Assembly (NCBI GenBank): GCA_964247055.1
Contig: OZ176055.1
Coordinates: 6,014,001 to 6,078,000, forward strand
Reading direction: 5' to 3'
DNA: 64,000 bases
DNA from: Paragordius varius
Lineage: Eukaryota > Nematomorpha
Part shown: positions 40,101 through 47,066 of the stretch, in pieces
How positions within the stretch are numbered: position 1 is the first letter of the stretch
How the letters are laid out: each line of letters begins with the position of its first letter
Program-made: the position numbers and the translations under genes
Notes under the pieces: model-generated
What the model saw: only the letters and a program-made list of their open reading frames with translations
Told to the model about the DNA's origin: nothing
Databases searched by the model: none

Positions 40101-41079
40101 CAATTTTTTAACGTATTAGAGAATAATGATACATCTCAAACTTTGACAAATGGGGATCTTGGTGACGATCACACGCTTAGCCAAAACACTATTTCAATGC
40201 CACATGAATCTCCACAATTAACGCATACATCTAGTCAAATAACATGCCCATCGCTAAAACCCACCGAAACAAATTCAATTATTAATTCTGCGGCGGCCAC
40301 TACTCAACTTTGCTATGATGTAAATCATAAACCTCTAATTACTAACAATACCTCAGTAGCTCTACAAACAAAAAATAAAAGCAACGCTACTACAAACAAT
40401 GGAATAGAACAGAATCAAAATGAAGTTGTACTCATAGAGCGTTCCGAGGTTGTCCCAAACACAAAATTGGATAACACCGAGTTAATGATCAATTCTACCA
40501 ATATATCCGCATCCAATGATTCAAAACAACCCTTATCAACACCAAATAACACAAATTTACCTCCTGACAATGCGTCACGCGCCTTTGGACCCTCTGAAGG
40601 TATATTATCGTTAAACGGTCAAATTTACGTAAAAAATGAAAATATACCGACAAAATATAAAAACAAAAAGACAAAATATTTTTTCAAACCTTATTTTTTT
40701 CTTTAAATGTACTTTTTAATGATAATTTTGAAATACATAATTGAGAAACTTATCAATTTACATCTATCTTACAATTTTGTAACACCAAACGATGACTTAC
40801 TTATATTTATAAAAATTGAAAAATTATTTGTCTTATGTTTTTACATTTTGTCTGTATAATGCCAATTTTCATTGTAAGGTTTTATTTCCATTAATTATCC
40901 TTTTGTGGGATAATTAACGGTTCGAAAATTACAAATTAATTTCTTTCATTGTAGAATCAGTTGATCCAATCCCAGTCAAAATAGCGACACCTCTGCCCTT
41001 TGTTATTGAAACTATTGAGGAGGAGGAAACACTTTGTAAGGAAGAATATGTGGAATACAAAATTGTTAATTCATGTTAA
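16298..41079 (+). CDS. RGS-domain RhoGEF (PDZ-RGSL-C1-DH-PH), RhoGEF2/ARHGEF11-12 family
   Basis: Guanine nucleotide exchange factor expected to load GTP on Rho and to couple G12/13 receptors to the actin cytoskeleton. I trace 37 exons; they sum to 7,767 bases, exactly 2,588 codons plus stop (41077-41079), close in size to Drosophila RhoGEF2. Domain order: PDZ ~37-112, Asn-rich spacer, coiled coil ~344-426, RGS-like ~640-852, C1 1079-1128, DH ~1546-1760, PH ~1786-1928, then a ~650-residue Ser/Thr/Asn-rich tail ending VEYKIVNSC. Exon coordinates are given in the block entries below. The start (ATG 16298) is chosen because it splices in frame through a 21-nt intron and has an upstream in-frame stop; a further 5' exon is possible. 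The C1 domain marks the invertebrate type. The family is certain; individual splice sites in the low-complexity parts are less so. Confidence 0.93.
16327..16347 (+). other. 21-nt intron (RhoGEF intron 1)
   Basis: GTAATT...TTTAG. Without removal the frame stops at TAA immediately after AAG; with removal AA|A restores Lys and the frame runs into the PDZ. The assignment rests on the proposed first exon and is the least certain of the six short introns. Confidence 0.55.
16599..16622 (+). other. 24-nt intron (RhoGEF intron 3)
   Basis: GTTTAT...AATAG between AAA G and AT GGA. It carries an in-frame TAA, so it cannot be retained. Its removal joins VQSVRK to DGAADKAG, exactly as in PDZ domains of this family. 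Confidence 0.88.
16803..22405 (+). other. 5.6-kb RhoGEF intron 5
   Basis: Donor AAAG|GTAAAC, acceptor TTTAG|CTTCAT. It splits the PDZ domain before its last strand. It contains a 240-bp hAT element (19497-19736). The many short frames inside (for example 18144-18368 and 18616-18825) are Ile/Phe/Tyr-rich noise without motifs. No nested gene is supported. Confidence 0.8.
19497..19736. mobile_element. hAT MITE, 240 bp, perfect 8-bp duplication
   Basis: Starts CAGGGGTGTCCAACACTAAT and ends GGGCCGCACGAAATCTCCCTTG. It is flanked by ATTTAGAT on both sides (19489-19496 and 19737-19744). Same family as 2669-3970. The intact duplication suggests a fairly young insertion in RhoGEF intron 5. Confidence 0.82.
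23194..23539. mobile_element. MITE with CCATTTAC ends, copy B
   Basis: Long inverted ends made of repeated TTCAAATTCACCCTTGAACAA-like units, read as GGGTGAATTTGAATTGTTCAA on the far side, closing in GTAAATGG with TATA flanks. It lies in RhoGEF intron 6 just 63 bp after the donor. The exon 6 reading frame would otherwise run into it and stop at about 23229. Confidence 0.75.
23731..24122. mobile_element. MITE with CCATTTAC ends, copy C
   Basis: Same family and same intron as copy B, 191 bp downstream of it. Starts CCATTTACAGTTCAAATTC after TATATA and ends GAATTGAAAATGG. Core landmarks ACTGAAAAAATAATAAAC and TTAGCCCGAAAACACATAAT are conserved. The subterminal unit is repeated five times on the right side. 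Confidence 0.75.
25824..26040. mobile_element. hAT MITE fragment in RhoGEF intron 10
   Basis: The left end AAGGGGTGTCCAATACCAATGG with CTTCGCG..CGCATTT matches the CAGGGGTGTCCAAC family. The right end is not recognisable, so the 3' limit is approximate. It sits between exons 25418-25569 and 26083-26196. Confidence 0.5.
26250..26505. mobile_element. MITE family R in RhoGEF intron 11 (degenerate)
   Basis: Right end TTGTCCGTATAACTTCAATTTTTAGTGT, preceded by TAGTTGTCTTTTATAGAATATTATTTGTCTTT, as in the better copy at 44514-44793. The left end is eroded. It ends about 15 bp before the exon 12 acceptor. Confidence 0.5.
27618..27644. repeat. (TA)n microsatellite in RhoGEF intron 15
   Basis: Uninterrupted AT/TA run about 13 bp upstream of the acceptor of the 91-nt intron 15. 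Confidence 0.8.
28130..28168. repeat. (TA)n microsatellite in RhoGEF intron 17
   Basis: A nearly pure TA run starting two bases after the GT donor of a 97-nt intron. The run fills about 40 percent of the intron. Confidence 0.8.
28225..29706 (+). other. RhoGEF exons 18-19: Ser/Asn-rich linker and C1 zinc finger
   Basis: Exons 28225-29048 and 29452-29706. After the RGSL end comes about 200 residues of low complexity, then a canonical C1 finger at residues 1079-1128: His-x12-Cys-x2-Cys-x13-Cys-x2-Cys-x4-His-x2-Cys-x7-Cys, every ligand present, read across the splice TTA G|AT. Key words are FCDRCHTILQGLRHQGYQC and CQYNVHHTC. The finger is typical of RhoGEF2/RHGF-1 and may bind lipid. The rest of exon 19 is Asn-rich with a basic patch (GNKRRETK). 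Confidence 0.9.
30200..31514 (+). other. RhoGEF exons 20-23: Thr/Ser-rich linker
   Basis: Exons 30200-30735, 31117-31169, 31261-31347 and 31438-31514, all joining in phase. They encode about 250 residues dominated by Thr, Ser and Asn with no domain, including YRKSTADRLLPNFRREN, a basic stretch, and SFDFTVFGASSSSKS. Small introns (91 and 90 nt) separate the three short exons. Confidence 0.75.
31711..32833. mobile_element. CACTA-like DNA transposon, non-autonomous, 1,123 bp
   Basis: Perfect 18-bp terminal inverted repeats CACTAGACAACAAATTTT, flanked by a 3-bp duplication TTA (31708-31710 and 32834-32836). CACTA ends with 3-bp duplications point to the EnSpm/CACTA group. A second, internal inverted pair, ATATCATTCGAAAGAG, lies at about 31916-31931 and 32605-32620, and CTGCCA recurs near both ends. 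No transposase is visible. It occupies most of RhoGEF intron 23 (31515-33077). Confidence 0.75.
33453..33560. mobile_element. MITE family R, partial, in RhoGEF intron 24
   Basis: The left end GATTGAAATTATACTGACAAAA followed by ACGAATATTTTTT and the central CTTATCGTTTTGGGTTGCAAAATA match family R. The right half is missing. Confidence 0.45.
34200..34445. mobile_element. MITE family R in RhoGEF intron 24, second copy
   Basis: Central TTTATCGTTTTGATTGCAAAACAAAG plus AATAGAGATGTAAATT, then AAAAAGTATGGTTGTCTTTAT and CTCCGTATATAC on the right. Ends are approximate. Confidence 0.5.
34998..35245. mobile_element. MITE family R in RhoGEF intron 26
   Basis: Left end AAAAATGAAATTATACTGACGTAATGTAAAAG and central TTTTGGTTGCAAAATAAGCAATAGAGATGTAAATT, with a degraded right end. 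It fills most of the 313-bp intron between exons 34877-34956 and 35270-35556. Confidence 0.5.
38335..38566. mobile_element. MITE family R in RhoGEF intron 32
   Basis: Left end TACAGTAAAAATTGAAGTTATAC and right end ACGTTTTGTCTTTATAATTTAA are inverted relatives. The right end lies 14 bp before the exon 33 acceptor. Confidence 0.5.
40630..40876. mobile_element. MITE family R filling RhoGEF intron 36
   Basis: Left end TAAAAAATGAAAATATACCGACAAAATATAAAAAC and right end ATTTTGTCTGTATAATGCCAATTTTCATTGTA form inverted repeats of about 50 bp, TA-flanked. It makes up about 247 of the 355 bp of the intron between exons 36 and 37. Confidence 0.6.
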
Positions 41080-44000
41080 TAATGCATGCATGGACCTTTA
41101 AGATAAAATTATACAAACGATTTATTTCAATAATGTTTGTCAGAGTACCTTATGGGCCTCGTATTGGATTTTTTTCGGCCTATCCTTCCTACCATATATG
41201 CATTTGTAAATCATTCATTCTAATTATATGCGCGACTATATATACATACACACACACACACATAATATATAAATTGTTGATTATGTGTATGTTTAATTTA
41301 ACCATTATTATGAGAAGCATTTGCAATTATATCCATCTATCTATCTCTCTATATTTCATTAACACTTCTTTATAAATTGTTCATTATTGGATTTGTGTCC
41401 CATTCAATAATAATAATATAACTTAATTAATTAATTTATTGATGTATGATAAAAGTTATAAAAAAAATAATTTAACTCTCACTCTACCCATCCAACAAAC
41501 CACTTATACATATTATTATTATATTATTAATTAATTAATATAATATTTATGCTACAAGCAATAAATATTTTCTTGATAAACTTTATTTTTATCATATCTA
41601 ATGTTGAAGGTTGAATCTTCTTGCCAGGATTTAGTTATGACATGACAAGGTTTTAAGAATTTGGATTCGTAAAAATTTTGTAATTTTTACAATAATTGCG
41701 TTATCCGATAAATTTTTCCTATGTCTTTCCAATATCTTTAAAGGATTAATTTAGATAATCCTCTTAGAGTTTTCTTTAGACAAGTTCATAAAACAAAAAA
41801 TATTGGATTGTTGTTGTATTTGAAGCTGATGTGATTAGATCTCTCTCTATGGTAAGAGATTGGATTATTCTGGATTTTTTTTAAAAAAAATAATAAGATT
41901 AAAACTATTTGACCGTGTAATTGCGTATTAAGAGAAAGTCCTTTTTTTCAAAACTTAAAATTATGATGTCCATATCTTAGAAACAGCAATCATTAAATTA
42001 TATTTTGCATTTGAATATAGATGGATACGAATTTTTGTATGGATCAAATCTGCAAAGTCAAAAATTATCATAATATTTATACGAGATATCATATTTTAGA
42101 TATTTTTCCCATCCAATCAAATTGGTATTAACTCAAAATATGGATTAGATAAAATTAAAATGTTTTATAGTATAAAAAATTTAAACTCTTTCACATGAAA
42201 TTAGGGCAATGTAAAAAATTTTCTAAATAGAGTCAATCGGGTCGCTTTAACATATTCATATAAAACCCCAAACAAAACGCCTAATGTCACCCAAAATACA
42301 GTATCGAGAGCCATTATATAAGTCATTTCGGTTTATTATTACATGTTTTCTAACATGTATGAAATAATTGATTGTTTAAATTTACCGAATTTTTAAAATG
42401 CACATTACAATTTTTTTACATCAATGAATTACTATCGAATCAACAAATCCTTATTACTACTGAGAAATCATGTGCCTCAATATGAAAATCTAAGTTGTAT
42501 ATAATTTATTTTTTAGGTAGAGCATGAAATTTAAAAATACTTGGCTGCCTTTAAAACAAATGATAAACAGCATTTAACATTACTTGCTTTACTCATATTC
42601 CATACATAATTTTGTCCAACTTTTTCACACATTTACAAATTTATATTGTTTAAAGTTAAGGTATAAATAATGTTTTAATAGAGGTGTGAGAAAATTAAAT
42701 AATTTGCACATTTATCATGCTATCATAATTTGTCAGGCATGAAATAATTGATTTGTAAATTTAAATATTTAATTTTCTCATATAGAAGGACAAAATTATA
42801 TATATAACTATTATCGTGTAAAATGAAGTAATAAATATTAGATATAATAAAAGGAGTCGTAAATCTATTTTATACATGTAAAATTAAGTCCAAAACAAAA
42901 AATTGCTATATAATCTTTAATATTAAATAATATTTTACTATAAATGCTAAAGTTAATTTAAATTGACACCAAACAATCCAATTAATCATAATAATAAAAA
43001 CAAATTACTTTAGAAAAAAATTATTAAGGTTTTATTTTAATTTGTTTTACACACATTTACATAAATGAAATATAAAAATTATTAAAAATTTATTACATAT
43101 ACTATGCATAAATAGAGTTAATGAAGATTTATATTATCTTTATTTGAATCTTAAAGATAACCTCTACACCTCAACTAATATTTTCAGCATTGTAATTTCA
43201 GTAAACAATGTACTCTTTTATTTGGCGGTTATAGTGGTAAAATCTTTTTAATTTTCCAAAAAAATGTAATTACTTTACAAAATAAAAACTGTCCTTTAGT
43301 ACTTTTTGACCTCTCTCATGAAGACAATTATTGAATGTCCTTTAACGCAGCACACACCTGGTTTCCAAATTTTGAGATAATTATATACTATGACAAATTG
43401 GATTAGATATAAAAGTGTATGTGTGTCTGTGTGTTAAAAAATACGCGCTTTCCTTAATTTAATGGATTTGGATTTTTTGGATTTTTATACCAATTATTTA
43501 TTTGATGAATTCTACCTTTTTCCCGCATAGCAGTTTAATGAAAATAGTCTTTATGTGTAGGTCTGTAAACACTTTGCTAAAAGAGCGGTATATACAGAAA
43601 AAAATAAACGCCAAAAAGCAATCTATAATAATTACAGGTCACCGCCTGTGTAGGTGCAAATTAATTTCTAGATTGGAAAAAATATTTTTTGCCATAATCA
43701 CAAATGAAATTGTAAAAAAAACTATAGTTTATTAATAAAAAATACATTTTCCCATAAAAAAATTTATCTTTAAGATTATCTCGCTTAGTTTTGCAATATT
43801 CTCCAAAATTATATTGATTATTTGTTTAGATTCGATAATACCAATAATATTAAAAAGTCATATTTTAACATAAAACTGGGACCCAGAGAATTTACAGGGG
43901 GTTTCTAACAATTAGCCTTTTTTAAATTTTTGCCTTCAGTAGTTTTGTTGTAAGAACCCCATCTAATATATTTTTTACACTTAGATAAAACATTTTTGAA

Positions 44001-44513
44001 TTATGGTTGAAGTCAATCTAGAGAGCGCTTGACATTCCAACGAATTTTATAAATGCACCACACGGTCTTGAAAAATTTAATAGCGACTTTTACATACACA
44101 ACTATATATACCTTTTTTTTCAGCCAAGCTTAACATTTTTAATCAATCAACATCTTTTTAATTAAAACTTCATTCAAACTCAACAATTATTTTTAACTAA
44201 TTAAAGCTTTAAAAAATATTTTTAAGCATTTAAATCAGGGGCGTCCAACACAAATGGCTTCGCATGCCGCATTGGAAAAAAATATAACAGATGGGCATTA
44301 TATGGCGTTAAAAAAACTTACGAGCCCGATATATATCTGCCAATATTTTATTTTTGTTTATTTCTTTGGCAAATTTGGAAAAATATATACAGATTTGCCG
44401 ACATTTTTAAAATCAAAATTTTATAAAGATTATGGAATGATAACATAGATAAATCTTAAAGATCTCATAGACTTTGCGATTCCAATTCAAGGGTATTATA
44501 TGGTTTATATATT
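41080..44513. other. Intergenic after RhoGEF, with candidate poly(A) signal
   Basis: No gene recognised. AATAAA at 41560-41565 is one candidate poly(A) signal. CA- and TATC-rich short repeats lie at 41245-41345. A hAT left end (CAGGGGCGTCCAACACAAATGG, then CTTCGCATGCCGCATT) starts at 44236 and fades near 44400. Confidence 0.45.
44236..44400. mobile_element. hAT MITE left-end fragment
   Basis: Matches the CAGGGGTGTCCAACACAAATGG family end. The right end is lost, so no duplication can be checked. The small frame at 44254-44448 is translated terminus, not a gene. Confidence 0.55.
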
Positions 44514-44793
44514 TAGAGTAAAAATAGAAATTATACGTCAAAACGTAAAATTTAAAGACAAATATTTTTTTAAAAAAACAACCATACTTAAATCTTATTT
44601 TTTTTAAGTATGACGCATTTATTATAATACCAGGTATGAAATAGATATGTATATTGGTAATCAATTTTATATTAAGTAGCAAGTAAATTTATATAAAAAT
44701 TAAGGTTTAAAAAGTATGGTTGTATTTGAAAGAAAAAATAATTATCTTTATATATTTTTACGTTTTGTCCGTATAATTTCAATAATTACTGTA
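44514..44793. mobile_element. MITE family R, best-preserved copy
   Basis: Inverted repeats of about 75 bp. Left: TAGAGTAAAAATAGAAATTATAC, CAAAACGTAAAA, AGACAAATATTTTTTT, AACAACCATACTTA. Right: AAGTATGGTTGT, ATTATCTTTATAT, TTTTTACGTTTTGTCCGTATAATTTC, ATTACTGTA. TA-bounded with no coding capacity, which suggests a Tc1/mariner-type parent. It ends 7 bp before the next MITE. Confidence 0.65.
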
Positions 44794-44799
44794 ACTATA

Positions 44800-45095
44800 C
44801 CATTTACAGTTCGAATTCACCATTGAGCAATTCAAATTCACCCTCGAACTATTTAAATTCACCCTAAAATAAATAATGTTTTTTAAGATTAAAAATTACC
44901 TTTTTTTTAGATTTATAATATATAAAATTCTGTTTAAAATTAATATAACGCTGAAAAAATAAACTATGTAGTAAAAATCTATTTCGTATTAATGATGAGT
45001 TATATTAGCCCTAAAACACATAATTTATTTTTAGGGTGAATTTGAATTGTTCGAGGGCGAATTTAAATTGTTCAAGGATGTTGAATTATAAATGG
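44800..45095. mobile_element. MITE with CCATTTAC ends, copy D
   Basis: Starts CCATTTACAGTTCGAATTCACC after CTATA, core ACGCTGAAAAAATAAAC and TTAGCCCTAAAACACATAAT, ends GAATTATAAATGG then TATA. One subterminal unit fewer than copies B and C. Confidence 0.7.
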
Positions 45096-46458
45096 TATAA
45101 AATAATTTAAGAATTTAATAAATAAACAATAAATTACACCGGATTATACAAGTTAATCAAACCGTTGAGATGCTCAAAAATATTTTTTTAATCAAGCGTT
45201 TATTTAAGGTGTATAATGTGAATGAAATGTTGAGAGTTGATTTGGATGGGGAAAATATTGAGTTTAATTGGAAAAATGTTGAGTTTTAAAAAAGGTATAT
45301 CATATGGCAAAAGTGAAAAAATGGCATCCCCATTACAGCAATCACATTAATTGCTAGGTTTGCATAAAAGTCATAAACGCTGACTAACTTTAATAATATA
45401 TAGAATTAGAAGAACTTTGAATTTTACCAATTTAATTAACATAATTGAGATGATATTATTGATTATAATTAAAATATCAGAACAAAACAAGACTTGAAAT
45501 GCTATAATTTTTGGGATTGCGTTATTGGGATAAGTTATGTAGGCCCCATGACTGACTCTCATAGAGAGTGAGTAAGCAATTTACATTTAAGTTTCCAGGT
45601 TACGCATCACTTAGAAAGCAATAAAAAAAAACTAGTTATAACCAATTTTCTGAAAACCACAAAATTTGAATTCAACAAACATTAAAAGTAATTATGTTTG
45701 CGTTAAATAGTCTAGCATTTTTTTGAATTCATTGGTTATTCCCCATATCATGGAATCAAATATTTTCAATCTAAAAACGCCCAAATGCCCAATCTCTATA
45801 AAGTTAGATGTAAACTGCTGCTCATTCAAACACATAAAGAATATGAAATTTCAATCAAACTATACTTATATAGGCGAAAACAGGTTAAATAATTTTATGC
45901 GAATTAGAGTGTTGACTAACACTAGTTTATCTGCGCTACGGCTCGATTGGCAAGCTGTGTGAGCACCGTATAACACACGGTCATAGCCCAGATTTATATC
46001 TAAGATCAACTTAGTTTACAAAGTACTTGTATTACCATTTTCGTATATTTTTTGATTATCTATATTAATCAAATTATATAAGTGAAAGTTATTATTTTTT
46101 TCAATTCAATTTCTCAATATCGCCTAAATGATAACAAAATAGATTAACATTTACCCTTTTAAGTTCGAATAAATTCTATTTCCAAAAACATATTCCCAAG
46201 ACATGAGCCTTCTCTTTTTGTTGGGCTTTCTCTATGGTACAATTTTATGATGCAAATTAGTTGATAACATCTATAGATCTGTTAATCATGAACTTTGAAT
46301 TCGTTTGACAAAAATATTCTTTTGAATAATGTGATGAGTTTAGATGGCTTTTATTTATAATGCAGTGTCGCTATATAGGCTCAAATTAAAATCGATATCC
46401 AAAAACGGTTGGTTGTTGAATAAATCCCAAGTTGCAAAAATATAATCATTAATACTCC
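45096..46458. other. Intergenic with a weak tRNA-like block
   Basis: No gene supported. At 45937-45990 a weak pol III A-box (CGGCTCGATTGG) is followed about 30 bp later by a weak B-box (GGTCATAGCCC), which might be the head of a tRNA-derived SINE. A cloverleaf cannot be drawn: GTGTG/CACAC would leave a 12-nt loop. Confidence 0.3.
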
Positions 46459-46928
46459 ATTACTTTTTAGGGTAGTTTTATATCCTGTGATTTGAAATTA
46501 GAATATCTTAAAAAATATTAAGATATAACGCCGAATATAAAAATATATCTCGCAAAATATAAATATCATCAGTACATACTTTTTTGCCGCTTTTTTTCCA
46601 TATATTTTTTAAATCGCTAATGCAACAGGCAAAAAATGTATTTTATGGTTATAATTAACTTAAGAAGCTTTCAGACTACATTTTACCAACAAAACTTAAT
46701 ATATTTTGATTTTAATATCAGCTGTTCGTTCCAATGGTGTTTTGGAGCTGTTCAATTTTAGACTCTAGAAGTCACAAAAATGTAATAAACACATCTAATC
46801 GATGAGTTTGATAATTAAATTTTAGGTAAAATAACTTTCAAACCTGTAGTTTATTTACAAATTGAGCTCTGGGATATAAAATTAACCCCAAATTTAAACT
46901 AGGACAAAAAAGTGACAAGGTAATGAAG
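46459..46928. mobile_element. MITE family Y, copy 2
   Basis: Inverted ends CATTACTTTTTAGGGTAGTT and AAGGTAATG, with TTTTATATCC facing GGATATAAAA just inside. Landmarks AAATCGCTAATGCAACAGGCAAA, TTTTGATTTTAATATCAGCTGTT and GAGCTGTTCAATTTTAGACTC match copy 3 in order. No coding capacity. Confidence 0.6.
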
Positions 46929-47028
46929 TTATCAATAATTGTCATTGAAGTAACCACAAAATTTATGATAATAATTTAAAATTTATTTACACATATTGGC
47001 TAATACATATAAGTATAAGATATTAGTG

Positions 47029-47034
47029 TTTATT
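47029..47034 (-). promoter_or_regulatory. Candidate poly(A) signal of the FKRP-like gene
   Basis: AATAAA on the minus strand about 33 nt past the stop codon, a usual spacing. A second copy lies about 80 nt past the stop. Confidence 0.4.
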
Positions 47035-47066
47035 GCAATATACACACACATGTGGATATAGGGTGC

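Larger units (their letters stand above)
37413..41079 (+). other. RhoGEF exons 31-37: long C-terminal tail
   Basis: Exons 37413-37627, 37849-38083, 38581-39065, 39269-39605, 39883-40022, 40120-40599 and 40955-41079. About 650 residues follow the PH, mostly Asn/Thr/Ser-rich and without a known domain. Two more ordered islands stand out: SLYEQLRRADSMLDSALVRKR in exon 33 and YILARALAQARKLEKCVLHLE in exon 34, both likely helical. The end, IEEEETLCKEEYVEYKIVNSC, is acidic. The exon 35 donor (AATC|GTATGA) copies that of exon 32 and is the least certain junction. Confidence 0.72.

Noticed and set aside
44254-44448. Plus-strand frame starting MASHAALEKN
   Set aside because: The first 15 codons are the hAT left end, and the rest is AT-rich noise.
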